Below the pieces are notes generated by a model. That model had not been told where the DNA came from and made no database searches. It was given only the letters and a program-made list of their open reading frames with translations. From the NCBI RefSeq assembly GCF_030272615.1, contig NC_081414.1, forward strand, positions 908,989,009-909,053,008: a stretch of 64,000 nucleotides of DNA, read 5' to 3'. The position numbers and the translations under genes were made by a program. This stretch comes from Cryptomeria japonica. Lineage: Eukaryota; Streptophyta; Pinopsida; Cupressales; Cupressaceae. Shown here piece after piece: positions 12,019 to 22,495 of this stretch (the stretch's first letter is position 1; every line of letters begins with the position of its first letter).

Positions 12019-13108
12019 AGCGTGTGAAAAGTGGACCTATATCTGTAAGCACAACACTTCAATTAAGTCATTACATGCATGGTTAGACAGATATAAATGT
12101 GAATATGAAAACCATAACAAATCGACCCATTGCCTTCTAAAAGATGCGAGTATAAGATTGCTCTCAGATTTGTATAAGCAATCCAGTGACTAGACAACAC
12201 CAAGACGAAGGATTTTAACCTATATGAGTATGGTATTAATGCTAGATGGATGCAAGATTAATCTAACAAGATTTAAGTAATAAATGAGATAAATGATCTA
12301 AATATGTATGCAATATTCTCAATGAACCTAGAGCAAAATCAGTATAATAACAATATATTCTCCAGGATCCTTGAATGAGAGATGAGAGCCCGAATTTATA
12401 GAAAATTCAAAAAGAAACCAAAGGCTGAGATCAAATGATGATGAGCGGTCAATATTTTCCAAGAGGAAGCACAATCCAAGTGAATTGATGTGATTGGATT
12501 CTTTTCTCAGTTTTAAAGGAAATTGAACTAAAATTAAGATAAAATCAAGAAAAAACTGATTTATTCTCTATTTCATTCAATTTTAATATTTAATTGTTTT
12601 AATTGCTTTCTTTGAGATTATCTATCAGTTTTTTAATTTGTTTTTTTCAAGATTATCTCCAATTGATTTCTTTTCTCAATTTTTATTTCTTTTTTGTCAA
12701 TTAATTCCTTTTTTGATTTATTTCTTTTTTTGAAGATTTGTGCTCATAATTTCCAATTCCTCTTTCTTGATTTGTTTCCTTTTTTGAAGATTTATGACAA
12801 ATTGATTTATTTTTCAAATTAATTCCTTTTTTTGATAATTTAATGACAAATTGATTTATTTAATTAAATATGCTAGGATATTTAATAAAATAAGTAAGAT
12901 AATTGTTTAAAATTATTTACTTGGAATGATTTAATTAATTAAATAAATATTTAATTAATTTTGAGTGATTAATTTTGCCATGTGACATTGATGATTTTAG
13001 AAATTAATTGTGTGCTCAAGATTTATTTAATTGCCTTTGGTTAGGACCTTGGTGACGTTGTCAAAATTAGGGGCTCATGGTTTAGATGACCATTTTTACG
13101 GTATTACA
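12019..13108 (-). repeat. 5' LTR of TR-GAG-1
   Basis: Mate of 3089-4181, from GTGTGAAAAGTGGACC to GGTATTACA. The minus-strand TATA box is kept near 12388-12405. The duplicated target GTTGT follows at 13109-13113. No convincing tRNA-complementary primer site was seen next to it. Confidence 0.88.
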
Positions 13109-13113
13109 GTTGT

Positions 13114-14927
13114 CAGATAAGAAAGTAGAGTATCAGTCAGGTTGTAGCAAAAGGAAAGAGGACAGATGGTAATGTCTACAATCTGAAGTAATTCTACGAG
13201 TCCCAATGCATGATGGGACATGTTGATAAAAGCTAATTATTGCATCGGAGATTAGGTCATGTGAACTTTGATAATCTAGTGAAGATAAGTAAAAACCGGT
13301 ATGTGAGAAATATTCCACAAATAACTATACTAGCAAGTATATTTGTGATGAATGCATCAGAGGAAAGAAAATCAAAGTGAGTTGCAAAACAAAAGAGTAC
13401 AATACCTTAAGACCTCTGGAGTTAGTACATACAAATTTGTGTGGACCAACAAGGACAAGGGATCTAACTGGTGAGAGATACTTCATGCTATTCATTGATG
13501 ACTACTCAAGGATGACTTGGGTGACATTTTTGCATGAAAAATCATAGGCATTTGAAAGATTCAAGATTTTCAAAAGGATGGTTGAAAATTACAGTGGACA
13601 CCGGTTAAAGTGCTTAAGATCAGACCGGGATGGAGAATATTCTTCAAATGAGTTTATTGACTACTAGGAGAAACATGGAATCCAGAGATAGTATTCAGCA
13701 GTATGAACACCACAATAGAATGGTGTGGTAGAAAGGAATAATAGAACAGTGAAGGAGATGGCTAGAACAATTCTGAATGAGTCCATCGTACCAGATAAAT
13801 ACTGGAAAGAAGTAGTTCATAATGTTGTCTACACATTAAGCCAGGTACAACTAAGAGTGAACAATGGAATGACTCCTTATGAGTTATGGTATGACCGAAA
13901 ACCATCACTCAAGCATTTTAGAGTGTTTGAAAGTAAGTGTTTCATCAAATGAGATGATAATGGATTAGGAATTTTTTATTCCCGAAGTGATGAAGGAATA
14001 TTCTTGGGTTACTCAACCAATAACAAAGCCTACAAATGCTACAACAAGAAACTGAGAAAAATGGTTCATGGTATAAATGTGAGAATAGATGAAGACCTAC
14101 ATAAGAGAGAATCTGCACCAGCACCCTATATTGATGTTTCAGATGTTGAGCATGAAGATCAATCTGACAATGGATCAGTAGAAGAAGCACCAAGCAAGAA
14201 CTCCAATTAATATGTGTAGAAGAACCATCTGGAAGAACATATCATAGGAGATAAAAATGAAGGTATGCAGACCAGAAGGAGACTAGCCTAAAATGATGAG
14301 CATGTAAATTTCTACCTCATGACAGAATTTGAGCCCAAAATTTTTGATGAAGCTATAAAAAGTGAGAAGTGGATAGATGCCATGGATGAAGATTTGAAAC
14401 AAATTGAGAAAAATCAAACTTGGGAACTTGTTCCTAGAGCAACAGAAAAGAATGTCATCAGCACCAAGTGGGTCTACCGGAACAAGGTGAATGAAGAAGG
14501 CAATATAATACAAATAAAGCAAGGTTAGTTTGCAAAGGGTATTCTCAAGTGGAAGGTATTGACTTCAAAGAAACCTTTGCATCGGTTGCCAAGTTAGAGG
14601 CAATAAGAATGTTTTTAAGCTTTTTTTGCCTACAAAGGATACAAGGTTTACCAAATGGATGTCAAATCTACATTTCTGAATGTTAATCTTGATGAAGAAG
14701 TTTATATGGAACAACCAGAAGGATATCTATTGCATGATGATGAGAGTTTTGTTTGTCGGTTGAATAAATCCTTGTATGGTTTGAAGTAGGCCCCCAAAGC
14801 ATGGTATTACTGGTTAGACAAATACTTGAAAGAGCAAGGATTCTGAAAAGGGAACGAGATAGCAACTTGTATATTAAGGTAAATGGAGATCATATGATTA
14901 TAGTTTTTGTGTATGTAGATGACATTA
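13114..14927 (+). pseudogene. pol: Copia A integrase and first part of reverse transcriptase
   Basis: The copia A frame resumes after TR-GAG-1. In order: a pre-integrase His motif (HRRLGHVNFDNL, about 13243), the integrase core with the TPQ.NGVVERNNRT block (about 13705-13745) carrying the catalytic Glu, then the reverse transcriptase from about 14319 (WIDAMDEDLKQIEKNQTWEL) to VYVDDI at 14911-14927. The frame has several stops, including TAG at 13545, 13665, 13689, 13716 and 14787 where the family has Gln, and TGA at 13703 and about 13951. One frameshift lies near 14528. The YVDD catalytic motif is split from the rest of the domain by an LTR insertion. It cannot make active enzyme. Confidence 0.88.
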
Positions 14928-15800
14928 TGTTGGTATTTTAGTTATGTTGATATGGTTTTGTCATTGATGTCAACACCTATTAACACTTATCAACTTTGGC
15001 ACTTTGGAGAACTGGCAATGTTCACCGACAAGCAAGTGACTTTATGCACAGTCACCAGTATCTGGTTCACCGGCAGGATATATTGTTCACCGACACTTGG
15101 AATGACATGGAAAATACTTGGTTATGTTGAAGACATCATTTGGACACTTTGTCTTGGAGATTTTTTCATTGGTATATTCATGTTTGCATATTTGTTGTTA
15201 TCGGCAAATAGGTCCAAAATAAGCACCGACAAGCTTATCTATTCCAGATCAGCACGACACACTTTGGAGATGAGTTATTATTGTTGTAAATACATTAAGC
15301 CGACATGTTGAATTAGATATTGCATCGGTTATTGATTTACTTGTAACTATTTTTACTATAATATCTTTTAGAGCTGACCTACTAAAATTGGTCTTAGGTT
15401 ATGGTATATATGTAAGATCTTATTTGTAAGATCAAAATGCGATAAGGAAAAGAAATCATAAGAATGTATATGCGAGAATAAGTAGAGATATACACGCAGA
15501 CATCATTTGAAGGTTGAAAGAAGGTTTTTGTGAAGGCATATCAGAACTACACTGGTACTAAATCTAGCATATGAAGATGCTAGTTTGAGTAGTACATTTT
15601 TATTGGATTTAATCATCCAATTGTAGTCAGTGTGACTCCTATTTGTGTATGAGCAGTGAGATCTAGGCGTTTGGTCTTTCTGCATGTGCAGAACCCATTT
15701 GTATACAAATACTATCTACAGTAGTATCATCTGATTGTGGGTAAGGTTTCCCACCATGGCTTTTCCCCTTACAAGGTTTCCACGCACAAATATTGGTGTT

Positions 15801-15816
15801 ATGTGTTGTGGATGTT
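15801..15816. repeat. Target-site duplication of the LINE (left copy)
   Basis: ATGTGTTGTGGATGTT is repeated exactly at 21113-21128. A 16-bp direct repeat of this length is typical of target-primed LINE insertion and marks 15817-21112 as one inserted unit. Confidence 0.88.
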
Positions 15817-15988
15817 TTGATTAATTAATAAAAACAAGTTTTCAGGACCCGAAACCTTTACCAAAGGAGATTAAAATAAGACAATAAAAAGTCCAAAGCT
15901 TATAAACCTCTTACAAAATGAGTGGCAAAAAAGCCAGCAAACAAAAAAGTTAGCTAAAGATAAAAACAACAAAGAAACAAGGAAATCA
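15817..15988 (-). other. LINE 3' untranslated tail
   Basis: On the minus strand this starts after the last stop (15989) and contains the T-rich run GGTTTATAAGCTTTGGAC, then GGTTTCGGGTCCTG near the end, finishing TTTTTATTAATTAATCAAAA. It looks like a plant LINE 3' UTR with a degraded terminal tail. No reading frame is present. Confidence 0.6.
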
Positions 15989-17702
15989 CTACATAGCTAT
16001 AGCCTTCAGCAGGTCCTCCGTCTTTTTCACTAACTGGTCATAGGTGGCCCCAACAACTTTGAGATCTTCTAGGTCCTTGTTAGGTTTTTTTTCTTTCCTT
16101 TTGCCTCTAGTTCATGTTCTAGGTCCTTGAGTGTCCCCTATACCTTCAGTGTCCAGGTCAATATCCAGGGTCTCCTTCTCTTCATCCAGTTTGTTGATGA
16201 GAGTATTAGTGTTGCTAGAAGAAATCTTTAGGATGCTTAAACTATGTTCAGTAATACTCTTCAGGAACTCCTCAATTTTCCTAACTTTACTGGCAGTACC
16301 CAAGATAGTTTGATCATTAGCGTCAGCAAGATTTTTCCTTTCCAGCAGATCTTTCTCTATTTTCTCAAATCTCGGGTTGAAGGAGTCTCTTATGTTTTCA
16401 TCTTTTGCAATGGTATTTTTTAGGTCCTCAATGTAATCAACCATAGTCTTCCCTTCCCTAGTGTTGATGGTTTCCAAAATCTGAATTTTGTTGCTGAGTT
16501 TTTTGTTGTTGTCCACAACTTTCTTGTAACCAATTATAAGCCACTTCATAGTATCCATGAAACCTTGCATACCCTCTGGAGGAGGGTTAGGGGGAGGACC
16601 AACCTTACCAGGGATATCCTATTCCTTTTTTGGTGTGTCCCGAATAGTAGCTGTGTCTTCAACCCTAAGAGACTCGCCTGTGGTCACCTTCTTTGGGTTC
16701 ATTTCAGCTTTCGAGGTCCTTTCCTTCTTATAAACCTCCAGCTCCTTCACATTCTCCTCCTTCCTCTTGTGCTTATTTCTAGTCTTGGGTGTGAACTTTA
16801 GTTTTCTTTTTCAGTGAACCTTAAGGGTTCTCCTTTTCTGAGTCTTCAGAGACCTCCTTGTCCGAGGAAGGGCTAATCTAGAGGATTTTTCCTTTAGGTT
16901 TTTTACCCTTAGAGGAAGAAGGTGTTGTTTTAATGTGTTTCCTCTTCTTTCCAATTTCATAATCTGAAACATCCAAGCTCTCCTTAGAATCACTCGATGG
17001 GTCACTGTCAGACTCCTCATCCACTGAAAAGGCAGAGTCAGACCCATCCTCCTCAAACTCTATAGAAGGATGCAGGTGAGCTATTTGATTGGCCTTGAGA
17101 TGGTCAAAAATAAGGACCATTAAGCCTTGATGCATGGTAGTGTCCCCCATAGGGTTCTCTTTGTAGGCCTTAATAGTGTCATTCATCGAGCAAAGAAAAA
17201 AATAAGGAAAATTAACCTTCTCATGATGCCTAAAATAATTCAGCAAGACGAAATGGTAGCCATAAACTTTTGTAAACCTACCATCTAATGTAATGTAGCA
17301 CATTAAAACAAAGAAGACCTCCCGCTAGGGTTTAACAAAAGCCCTAGGTGGGTAGTAAATTTTACTTAACTTCACCAGGCATTTTTTCTCCTTCTCAGTT
17401 TCTGGATATCTATCAATGGCCTCCTTACTGAATTTTTTGTCTCTGTAGAAGTTGCATCCTTCCCTTCTGAGGCTCGTGGCTTGGGTAATAAGGTCTTCAT
17501 CAATTTCAACAGTCTGGTCTCCCATTTTCAGCATACCCTTTCTCTAGTTTTTGCAGAAAAAACTGGTAACCATGCCATCCTGTCTGTGGAGTCTCTCCAT
17601 GAATTTCAAAAAACCACCCTTCTACAAGATGCTCCAAACCTCCTCCTTCTGTTTCCATTCTTTGCAACTATTTGGTTCATATCGCCGCCTGTTACCACCC
17701 AT
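15989..17702 (-). pseudogene. Gag-like, coiled-coil protein frame 3' of LINE RNase H
   Basis: A single minus-strand frame of about 570 codons starting MGGNRRRYEPNS (ATG 17702-17700) and ending LLKAIAM. It is broken by several stops: two near the start, one before REVFFVLMCYITL, at least one around 16570-16877, and a TGA near 16112. Middle part: VEIDEDLITQATSLRREG, then YITLDGRFTKVYGYHFVLLN and HQGLMVLIFDHL, a pattern I associate with gag-like proteins of plant retroelements (recall only). It is followed by a Ser/Asp/Glu-rich linker and then a long coiled coil (about 16570-16130, for example KIEKDLLERKNLADAN). It may bind LINE RNA as ORF1 proteins do, but it sits downstream of ORF2 instead of upstream. 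A captured 3' flank is the alternative. Confidence 0.6.
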
Positions 17703-17859
17703 ATTTTCGTTGTTCAGAGCCGAATTTTGAAACTTCTAGAAATTTTTAGCCAGAAAGCTTATCAGAACTATCGATTTAACCTAGAAAGCATGGGAAGTGA
17801 TGGAATAAGTATTATAATAAATGAGGCTCTCATTATTATAATAACTCAAAGTACTCCAT

Positions 17860-20800
17860 TTATTCCTTTTCATTACTATTTTGTCCATCAAAAATCTTTG
17901 GAGTGCTTCTATATCGGTCCTTAAAAATGATTAGTCTAACATTTTCACGGAGTCCTTGTTCTCCCATCCACGTAATCATCTCATCTTTGTTAACCACTAC
18001 GTTGGCAGCCCAGTTAGCAGAGCCATTGGCCTCACAGTAGATGTGGGATATGTAACTTTTTTTAAAAGTGTTGATAAGGTCTCTAGTGGATTTAATGATA
18101 TTTTTGATCGACCATGAGGGCTTTGAGGTCCCCTTAAGACATTTGATGATATTGTTTGAGTCCCCTTCAATCCATATGTAGGGGCAATTCTATTTTTTAG
18201 CAAGGAGAATACCTTGGAGAGCTGCCATTGCTTCAATTTTATGGTTTGTTTGGCTCCCAATTAGGACATCAACCATTTCCTTGCAAATACATTTATCATC
18301 TCTAAGAATATCTCCACAACCTATAGGGCCTAAGTTACGTTTTGCAACACCATCAAAATTGACTTTGAACCAACCATGAGGAGGGATTTGCCACCTAGCT
18401 TTAAGTCTTTTATTTTGGTTGGGGTCAGAACTGTCAACAATCTTAAAATTCCATGATCTTAAAATATTTGATTCCAGGGGGTCATTCGAGAAACAAGGAC
18501 CCTCAATGATCCCAATATTTTCCATAATCGTCCATTGAATTTTCTGGAATACAATATCCTGATTGAGGGATAAGTCCCTGAAGATACGAGTGTTTCTTTC
18601 TTTCCATAATCCCCATATGATGTGAGGAAGAGATAGCTGCCATAGAGATCTCAAAAAGGAGTTAGTCCAGTGAAAATTCCAGGAGGAAAACAGTTCACTG
18701 ATAGTGTTAGGAAACACCCAATCAATGCTAAAACTTAAGAAATCTTTCCCAGACTGAGGTAGAATAGGAATAGTGGATGGCCAGGTGGTCCATAGAGCAC
18801 ATCTATTAGGGAAGGCAAAGCCTCTACCCTTTAGGTTGTCTAGGGTCAATATCTTATTTTGAAGGATGGTCCAGTAGAAAAAAATGATTTTGGGGGTCAG
18901 ACCCTTAATCCAGGCTTTAGACTAGAAAGGATTACCAGGAGGGGTGGGGGAAAGGACACAATACATAGAGGAAATAGTTAAAATACTTCATGTTTCCAAA
19001 TAAGGGAGTCTTCCTCTTTATTCAACCAGACCAAAGGAAAATGGATCTTGAGCTTAGAAAGGCTAGGGTAACTACTTTCAATGTTCTACCATTTGTTACC
19101 AGACCAATACTCAACAACTAAGGAGCCAAAATTTCTAATATAGGAGGGAGCATGGAGGGCCCATTCATTGATTTTAGTCAAGGGTTTATCAAAAAGCCAG
19201 GGGTCCTCACAGAATTTAACTTTCCTGCCATTTCCTACTTTCCAGATCACTCCTTTAGCAATGCTTTCTTTGCACTTAGAGGCATAATTTCATATATGGG
19301 ATCCATTAATACTGAAATATGAATTGATAAAAGAAGAAAGAGAGGAGGATAGAAGAGAGTACTTACGTCACCATATTTTACACCATTCAGTGTCAGAATG
19401 GAACATTATCCAGACCTTTTTGGACAGGAGAGCTTCATTTAAGGTTTGGATTCTCCTCAGGCCCAGACCTCCTTTACTTTTTGGTCTACAAATCTGGTCC
19501 CAAGCCACTAGAGAGATTCTTTTCTTGTCCTCAACCCCAAACCATAGGAATTTTCTTTGAATTTTCTCAATTGTGTCAGCATACTTAACAAGAATTTTGA
19601 AAAGACTTAGGGCATAAATCGATATACTTTGAAGAGAAGCTTTTAGTAGTTGGAGCTTTCCAGCCTAACTTAAAAGGGCTCCTTTCCAACCAGCTAGTTT
19701 TTTATGAAATTTATCCACTAGAGAGCTCCAAAAAGGATCAGGAGGTGCAATGCCCATGGGGAGACCAAGATAGGTTACAAGAAGATCAGCAATCCTACAA
19801 TCCAAGATTCTGCTAATTCTATGTTGTCTTCTCTCAGGAGTATTAATGAAAAAAAAATTGCTTTTGACCCAATTAATAAGCTGATCAGAAGCTGAGGCAA
19901 ACTTACAAAGAGTACTCTTCAAGATTTTAGCTTTAGAGATACTAGATTCCCCCATGATAATAGTATCATCGACAAACTATTGGTGGGAGCAAATGAGGTC
20001 AGCAGAAGAAGTTTGGAGTCCCTTAAAGGAGCCTTACATAACCATATTTTCCATTGACCTTCCAAAACATTCTGCCATAATGATGAAGAGGATGGGGGAA
20101 ATGGGATCCCCTTGCCTTAGTCCTCTAGAAGCTTGGAAAAATGGGGATGGGGAACCATTGACAAGAACAACAAAAGAGTCAAAGGTGATAAGCTGGCTGA
20201 AGAGGTCAATAACTCTAGTGGAGAAACCAAAAGCCATAAGGACCTTCACAAGAAAAGGCCAGTCAACCCTGTCATAGGCTTTGGAGAGATCAAGCTTGAG
20301 GATGAGACCCTACTTCTTAGATCTAACAAGAGAATGAATGTTCTCATGGATAGTTATAATAGAGTCAAGAATTTGTCTTCCAGGGACAAAACTATTTTGC
20401 TAGCAATTAATCAAAGCAAGAAGGACATACAAAATTCAGGTAGTAAGAACCTTGGAGATAAGCTTATAAAAAGAATTGCAAAGACTGATAGGTCTAAACT
20501 TGTCCATAGAGTCTACACCTTGGGTTTTGGGGATGAGAGCAATGAAAGTACCATTGATTTCTTTCAAAAGTTTTCTAGCCCCCCAAAATTCCTTGACCCG
20601 ATTGGAGACATCTTTCCTGACAATGTCCCAGAAATCTTGGAAAAAGAACATGGGGAAACCATCTGGGCTAGGCGCTTTGTTACCATCAAAAGAAAAAATA
20701 TCATTTTTTATTTCCAAGATCGAAGGAATGGAAGAGAGGGAGACATTAATTTGATAATCAATGAGATAGGGGATGTTATGAAGGAAATAAGTTTGAGCTT

Positions 20801-21112
20801 CAGCATCCAATCTGTGATCCCTCTTGAGAAGTTCTGAGAAATACCTTCTAGCTTCATTCCTTATTTCTTCCTCCTTGACGAACTCCCCATTATCCACCAT
20901 TAGCTTGGTTATCATATTAGCTACTTTATGCTTGATCGTCGATATATGAAAGAATCTAATATTCCTATCTCCTTCCGTAAGCCAAATGCATCTTGATCTC
21001 TGCTTCTAGAAAGTTTCCTCTTTAGCAATGATATCATGGTATTTTTTGAGTCTCATTTTCATCAGCAATGGACACAGTACTGAAAACATCCATCTGAATT
21101 TGGGTCTAGATC
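17860..21112 (-). pseudogene. LINE ORF2: reverse transcriptase and RNase H, broken
   Basis: Plant L1-type ORF2 without its endonuclease. In order on the minus strand: post-endonuclease linker (about 21000), RT segments KAPSPDGFP (about 20690) and FRPISLCNSFYKLISKVL (about 20490), RQGDPISPILF (about 20110), and NFFFINTPE followed by YLGLPMG (about 19860-19750). Then come a zinc-ribbon-like region with WKERNTR (about 18600) and RNase H: FKVNFDGVAKRNLGPIGCG (about 18365-18310) and HKIEAMAALQGILLA (about 18240). RNase H continues past a TAG at 18190-18192 to a TAA at 17860. Several frameshifts and stops separate the blocks. It cannot encode an active enzyme. Confidence 0.9.
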
Positions 21113-21128
21113 ATGTGTTGTGGATGTT
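21113..21128. repeat. Target-site duplication of the LINE (right copy)
   Basis: Exact second copy of 15801-15816. The host LTR continues from 21129. Confidence 0.88.
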
Positions 21129-21311
21129 ATTGTCTTTCTGTTTCATACATTAATCTTTACCGATACTGCAATTAACTGATAAACTATCTATCGACATAAA
21201 GTTTGGTTTACCGATATTAAGCATTAAGGTTGGTTAAGTTGTTTTTGATTTAAATTTATTAGAAAACTGATTCACCCCCCCTCTCAGTTGTCTCCGGGAC
21301 CTAACACATTA

Positions 21312-22255
21312 TCTTTGGTGGAGAAAAGGACATCTTGTGCAAAGAATTTGCAGATCAGATGACGACAAAATTTGAGATGTCCATGCTGGGTGAGTTGTCC
21401 TATTTTCTTGGTTTGCAAATCTCAGAGTAGGAGAAAGGAATTTTCATCTCACAAACCAAGTATGTTAAAGACATGTTGAAAAAGTTTCAAATGGAGGACA
21501 ACAAACTGGTAAGTACTCCCATGGTTACTGCTTGTAAATTGAGCAAACTAGATGAGTCACCGGAAGTAGAGCAGACATTGTATAGGTCAATGATTGGTAG
21601 TCTGATATATCTAACATCATATAGACTAGATATTGTACAAGTTATTTGCATGGTTATAAGATTGCAAGCTGCTCCTTAACAGTCTCACTTAAATGCAATC
21701 AAGAGATTCTTCAGGTACCTACAAGGTACAATTAGTTATGGCTTGTGGTATGGAAAGAAAAGAGACTTCTCTTTGCAGGCTTATACTGATGCAGATTGGG
21801 TAGGATGTATTGATGACCGAAAGAGTACAAGTGGAGGTTATTTCTACCTAGGAGACTTGTTAGTATCATTGCACAACAAGAAGCAATATTCAGTGTCATT
21901 ATCTACTGCTAAGGCAGAGTATATAGTAGCTACTGCATGTTTTTCATAGGTATTATGGATGAAGCAAACACTAAAGGACATACAGGTGGAGATATTGGAA
22001 CCTATTCCAATCTAGTGTGATAACTCAAGTCCATTCAACATCTCCAACAATCCAGTAATGCACTCAAGAACAAAACACATTGCAATCATGTATCACTTCT
22101 TTCAGAGCGAGAAGGTAGCAGACAATGAGGTCATAGTAGAATATATTCCAACTAGTGAGAAGATTGCTAACATATTTTCCAAGCCACTTCCTTTGGGCCC
22201 ATTTGAGTACCTAAGACAAAAGATGGGAGTTGTCCCACCATTTAGAAACACTTAA
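21312..22255 (+). pseudogene. pol: Copia A: end of reverse transcriptase and RNase H
   Basis: Continuation of the copia A polyprotein after the solo LTR. RT connection: MTTKFEMSMLGELSYFLGLQ (about 21360-21420), then LYRSMIGSLIYLT (about 21580). RNase H has YTDADWVGCIDDRKSTSGG (about 21782-21838), with the first catalytic Asp, and then SRTKHIAIMYHF (about 22063). The frame ends PLGPFEYLRQKMGV...RNT with a stop at 22253. TAG stops at 21428, 21947 and 22013 stand where related copia proteins have Gln, and a TAA stands at 21678. Confidence 0.88.
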
Positions 22256-22495
22256 ATATGTAGGGAGATGTATGGTTCAGGGGGAGTCAACAATTGTTAC
22301 TATCTTATGACTCTTGAATCATGAAGCATGGACACAGGGGGAGAATGTGTCCTACTAGTTGAAAAAAAAGGGAGAGATTATAGTTAGACTCTGGTAGTAT
22401 GATTGGTGTTAGACTAAGGTTCTGTTTGCCATTGTTCTCAAAGGGGGAGAGAAATTAGAATAGAAAATATTGACATCAATGCCAAAGGGGGATAT
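22256..22495 (+). other. Copia A 3' untranslated region with repeated polypurine tracts
   Basis: Several G-rich purine blocks follow one another: CAGGGGGAG (22279), CAGGGGGAGA (22337), AAGGGAGAGA, AAGGGGGAGAGA (22441) and finally AAAGGGGGATATT (22484-22496), which abuts the LTR. The last is in the place of the working polypurine tract. Confidence 0.75.

Larger units (their letters stand above)
3089..13108 (-). mobile_element. Gag-only LTR retrotransposon (TR-GAG-1), minus strand
   Basis: A complete LTR-bounded insertion of about 10 kb inside copia A. The two LTRs (3089-4181 and about 12019-13108) are similar but clearly diverged. The flanks carry the 5-bp duplication GTTGT (3084-3088 and 13109-13113). 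Orientation is minus: a purine-rich tract on the minus strand abuts the LTR at 4182-4196, and the only protein-like frames are on the minus strand. These frames resemble gypsy gag with its His/Cys box. I found no protease, reverse transcriptase, RNase H or integrase in 4182-12018. It is therefore a non-autonomous element that would depend on another element's enzymes. TR-GAG elements are a described class in plants; this family assignment is by structure only. Confidence 0.85.
15817..21112 (-). mobile_element. 5'-truncated LINE (L1-like), minus strand
   Basis: A non-LTR retrotransposon lying inside a copia LTR. On the minus strand, reading starts within the linker that follows the endonuclease (KQRSRCIWLTEGDRN), so the endonuclease and anything upstream are missing. 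This is the usual 5' truncation. RT and RNase H regions follow, then a separate gag-like frame, then a T-rich 3' tail ending ATTAATTAATCAAAA next to the duplication. Because the 16-bp duplication encloses the whole stretch, the gag-like frame is part of the inserted unit. Confidence 0.88.
14928..21306 (+). mobile_element. Copia-type solo LTR, interrupted by a LINE
   Basis: The copia A RT frame is interrupted exactly after GACATTA and resumes with CATTATCTTTGGTGG. CATTA is therefore duplicated (14923-14927 and 21307-21311). The insert begins TGTTGGTA and ends CCTAACA. With the LINE (15817-21112) and its extra TSD copy removed, about 1.07 kb remains and holds no coding sequence. Its 3' end, TTCACCCCCCCTCTCAGT, resembles the end of the copia A LTR, so it is a related copia family. 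The lack of an internal region suggests LTR-LTR recombination left a solo LTR. Confidence 0.85.

Noticed and set aside
17481-17924. 147-codon plus-strand frame
   Set aside because: Antisense to the LINE gag-like frame and to the end of ORF2; no domain.
20133-20837. 234-codon plus-strand frame
   Set aside because: It is antisense to the LINE reverse transcriptase, whose conserved motifs are on the minus strand.
2610-22015. A changed genetic code with TAG read as Gln
   Set aside because: TGA and TAA stops and frameshifts also occur, and CHG-methylation decay explains the bias more simply.
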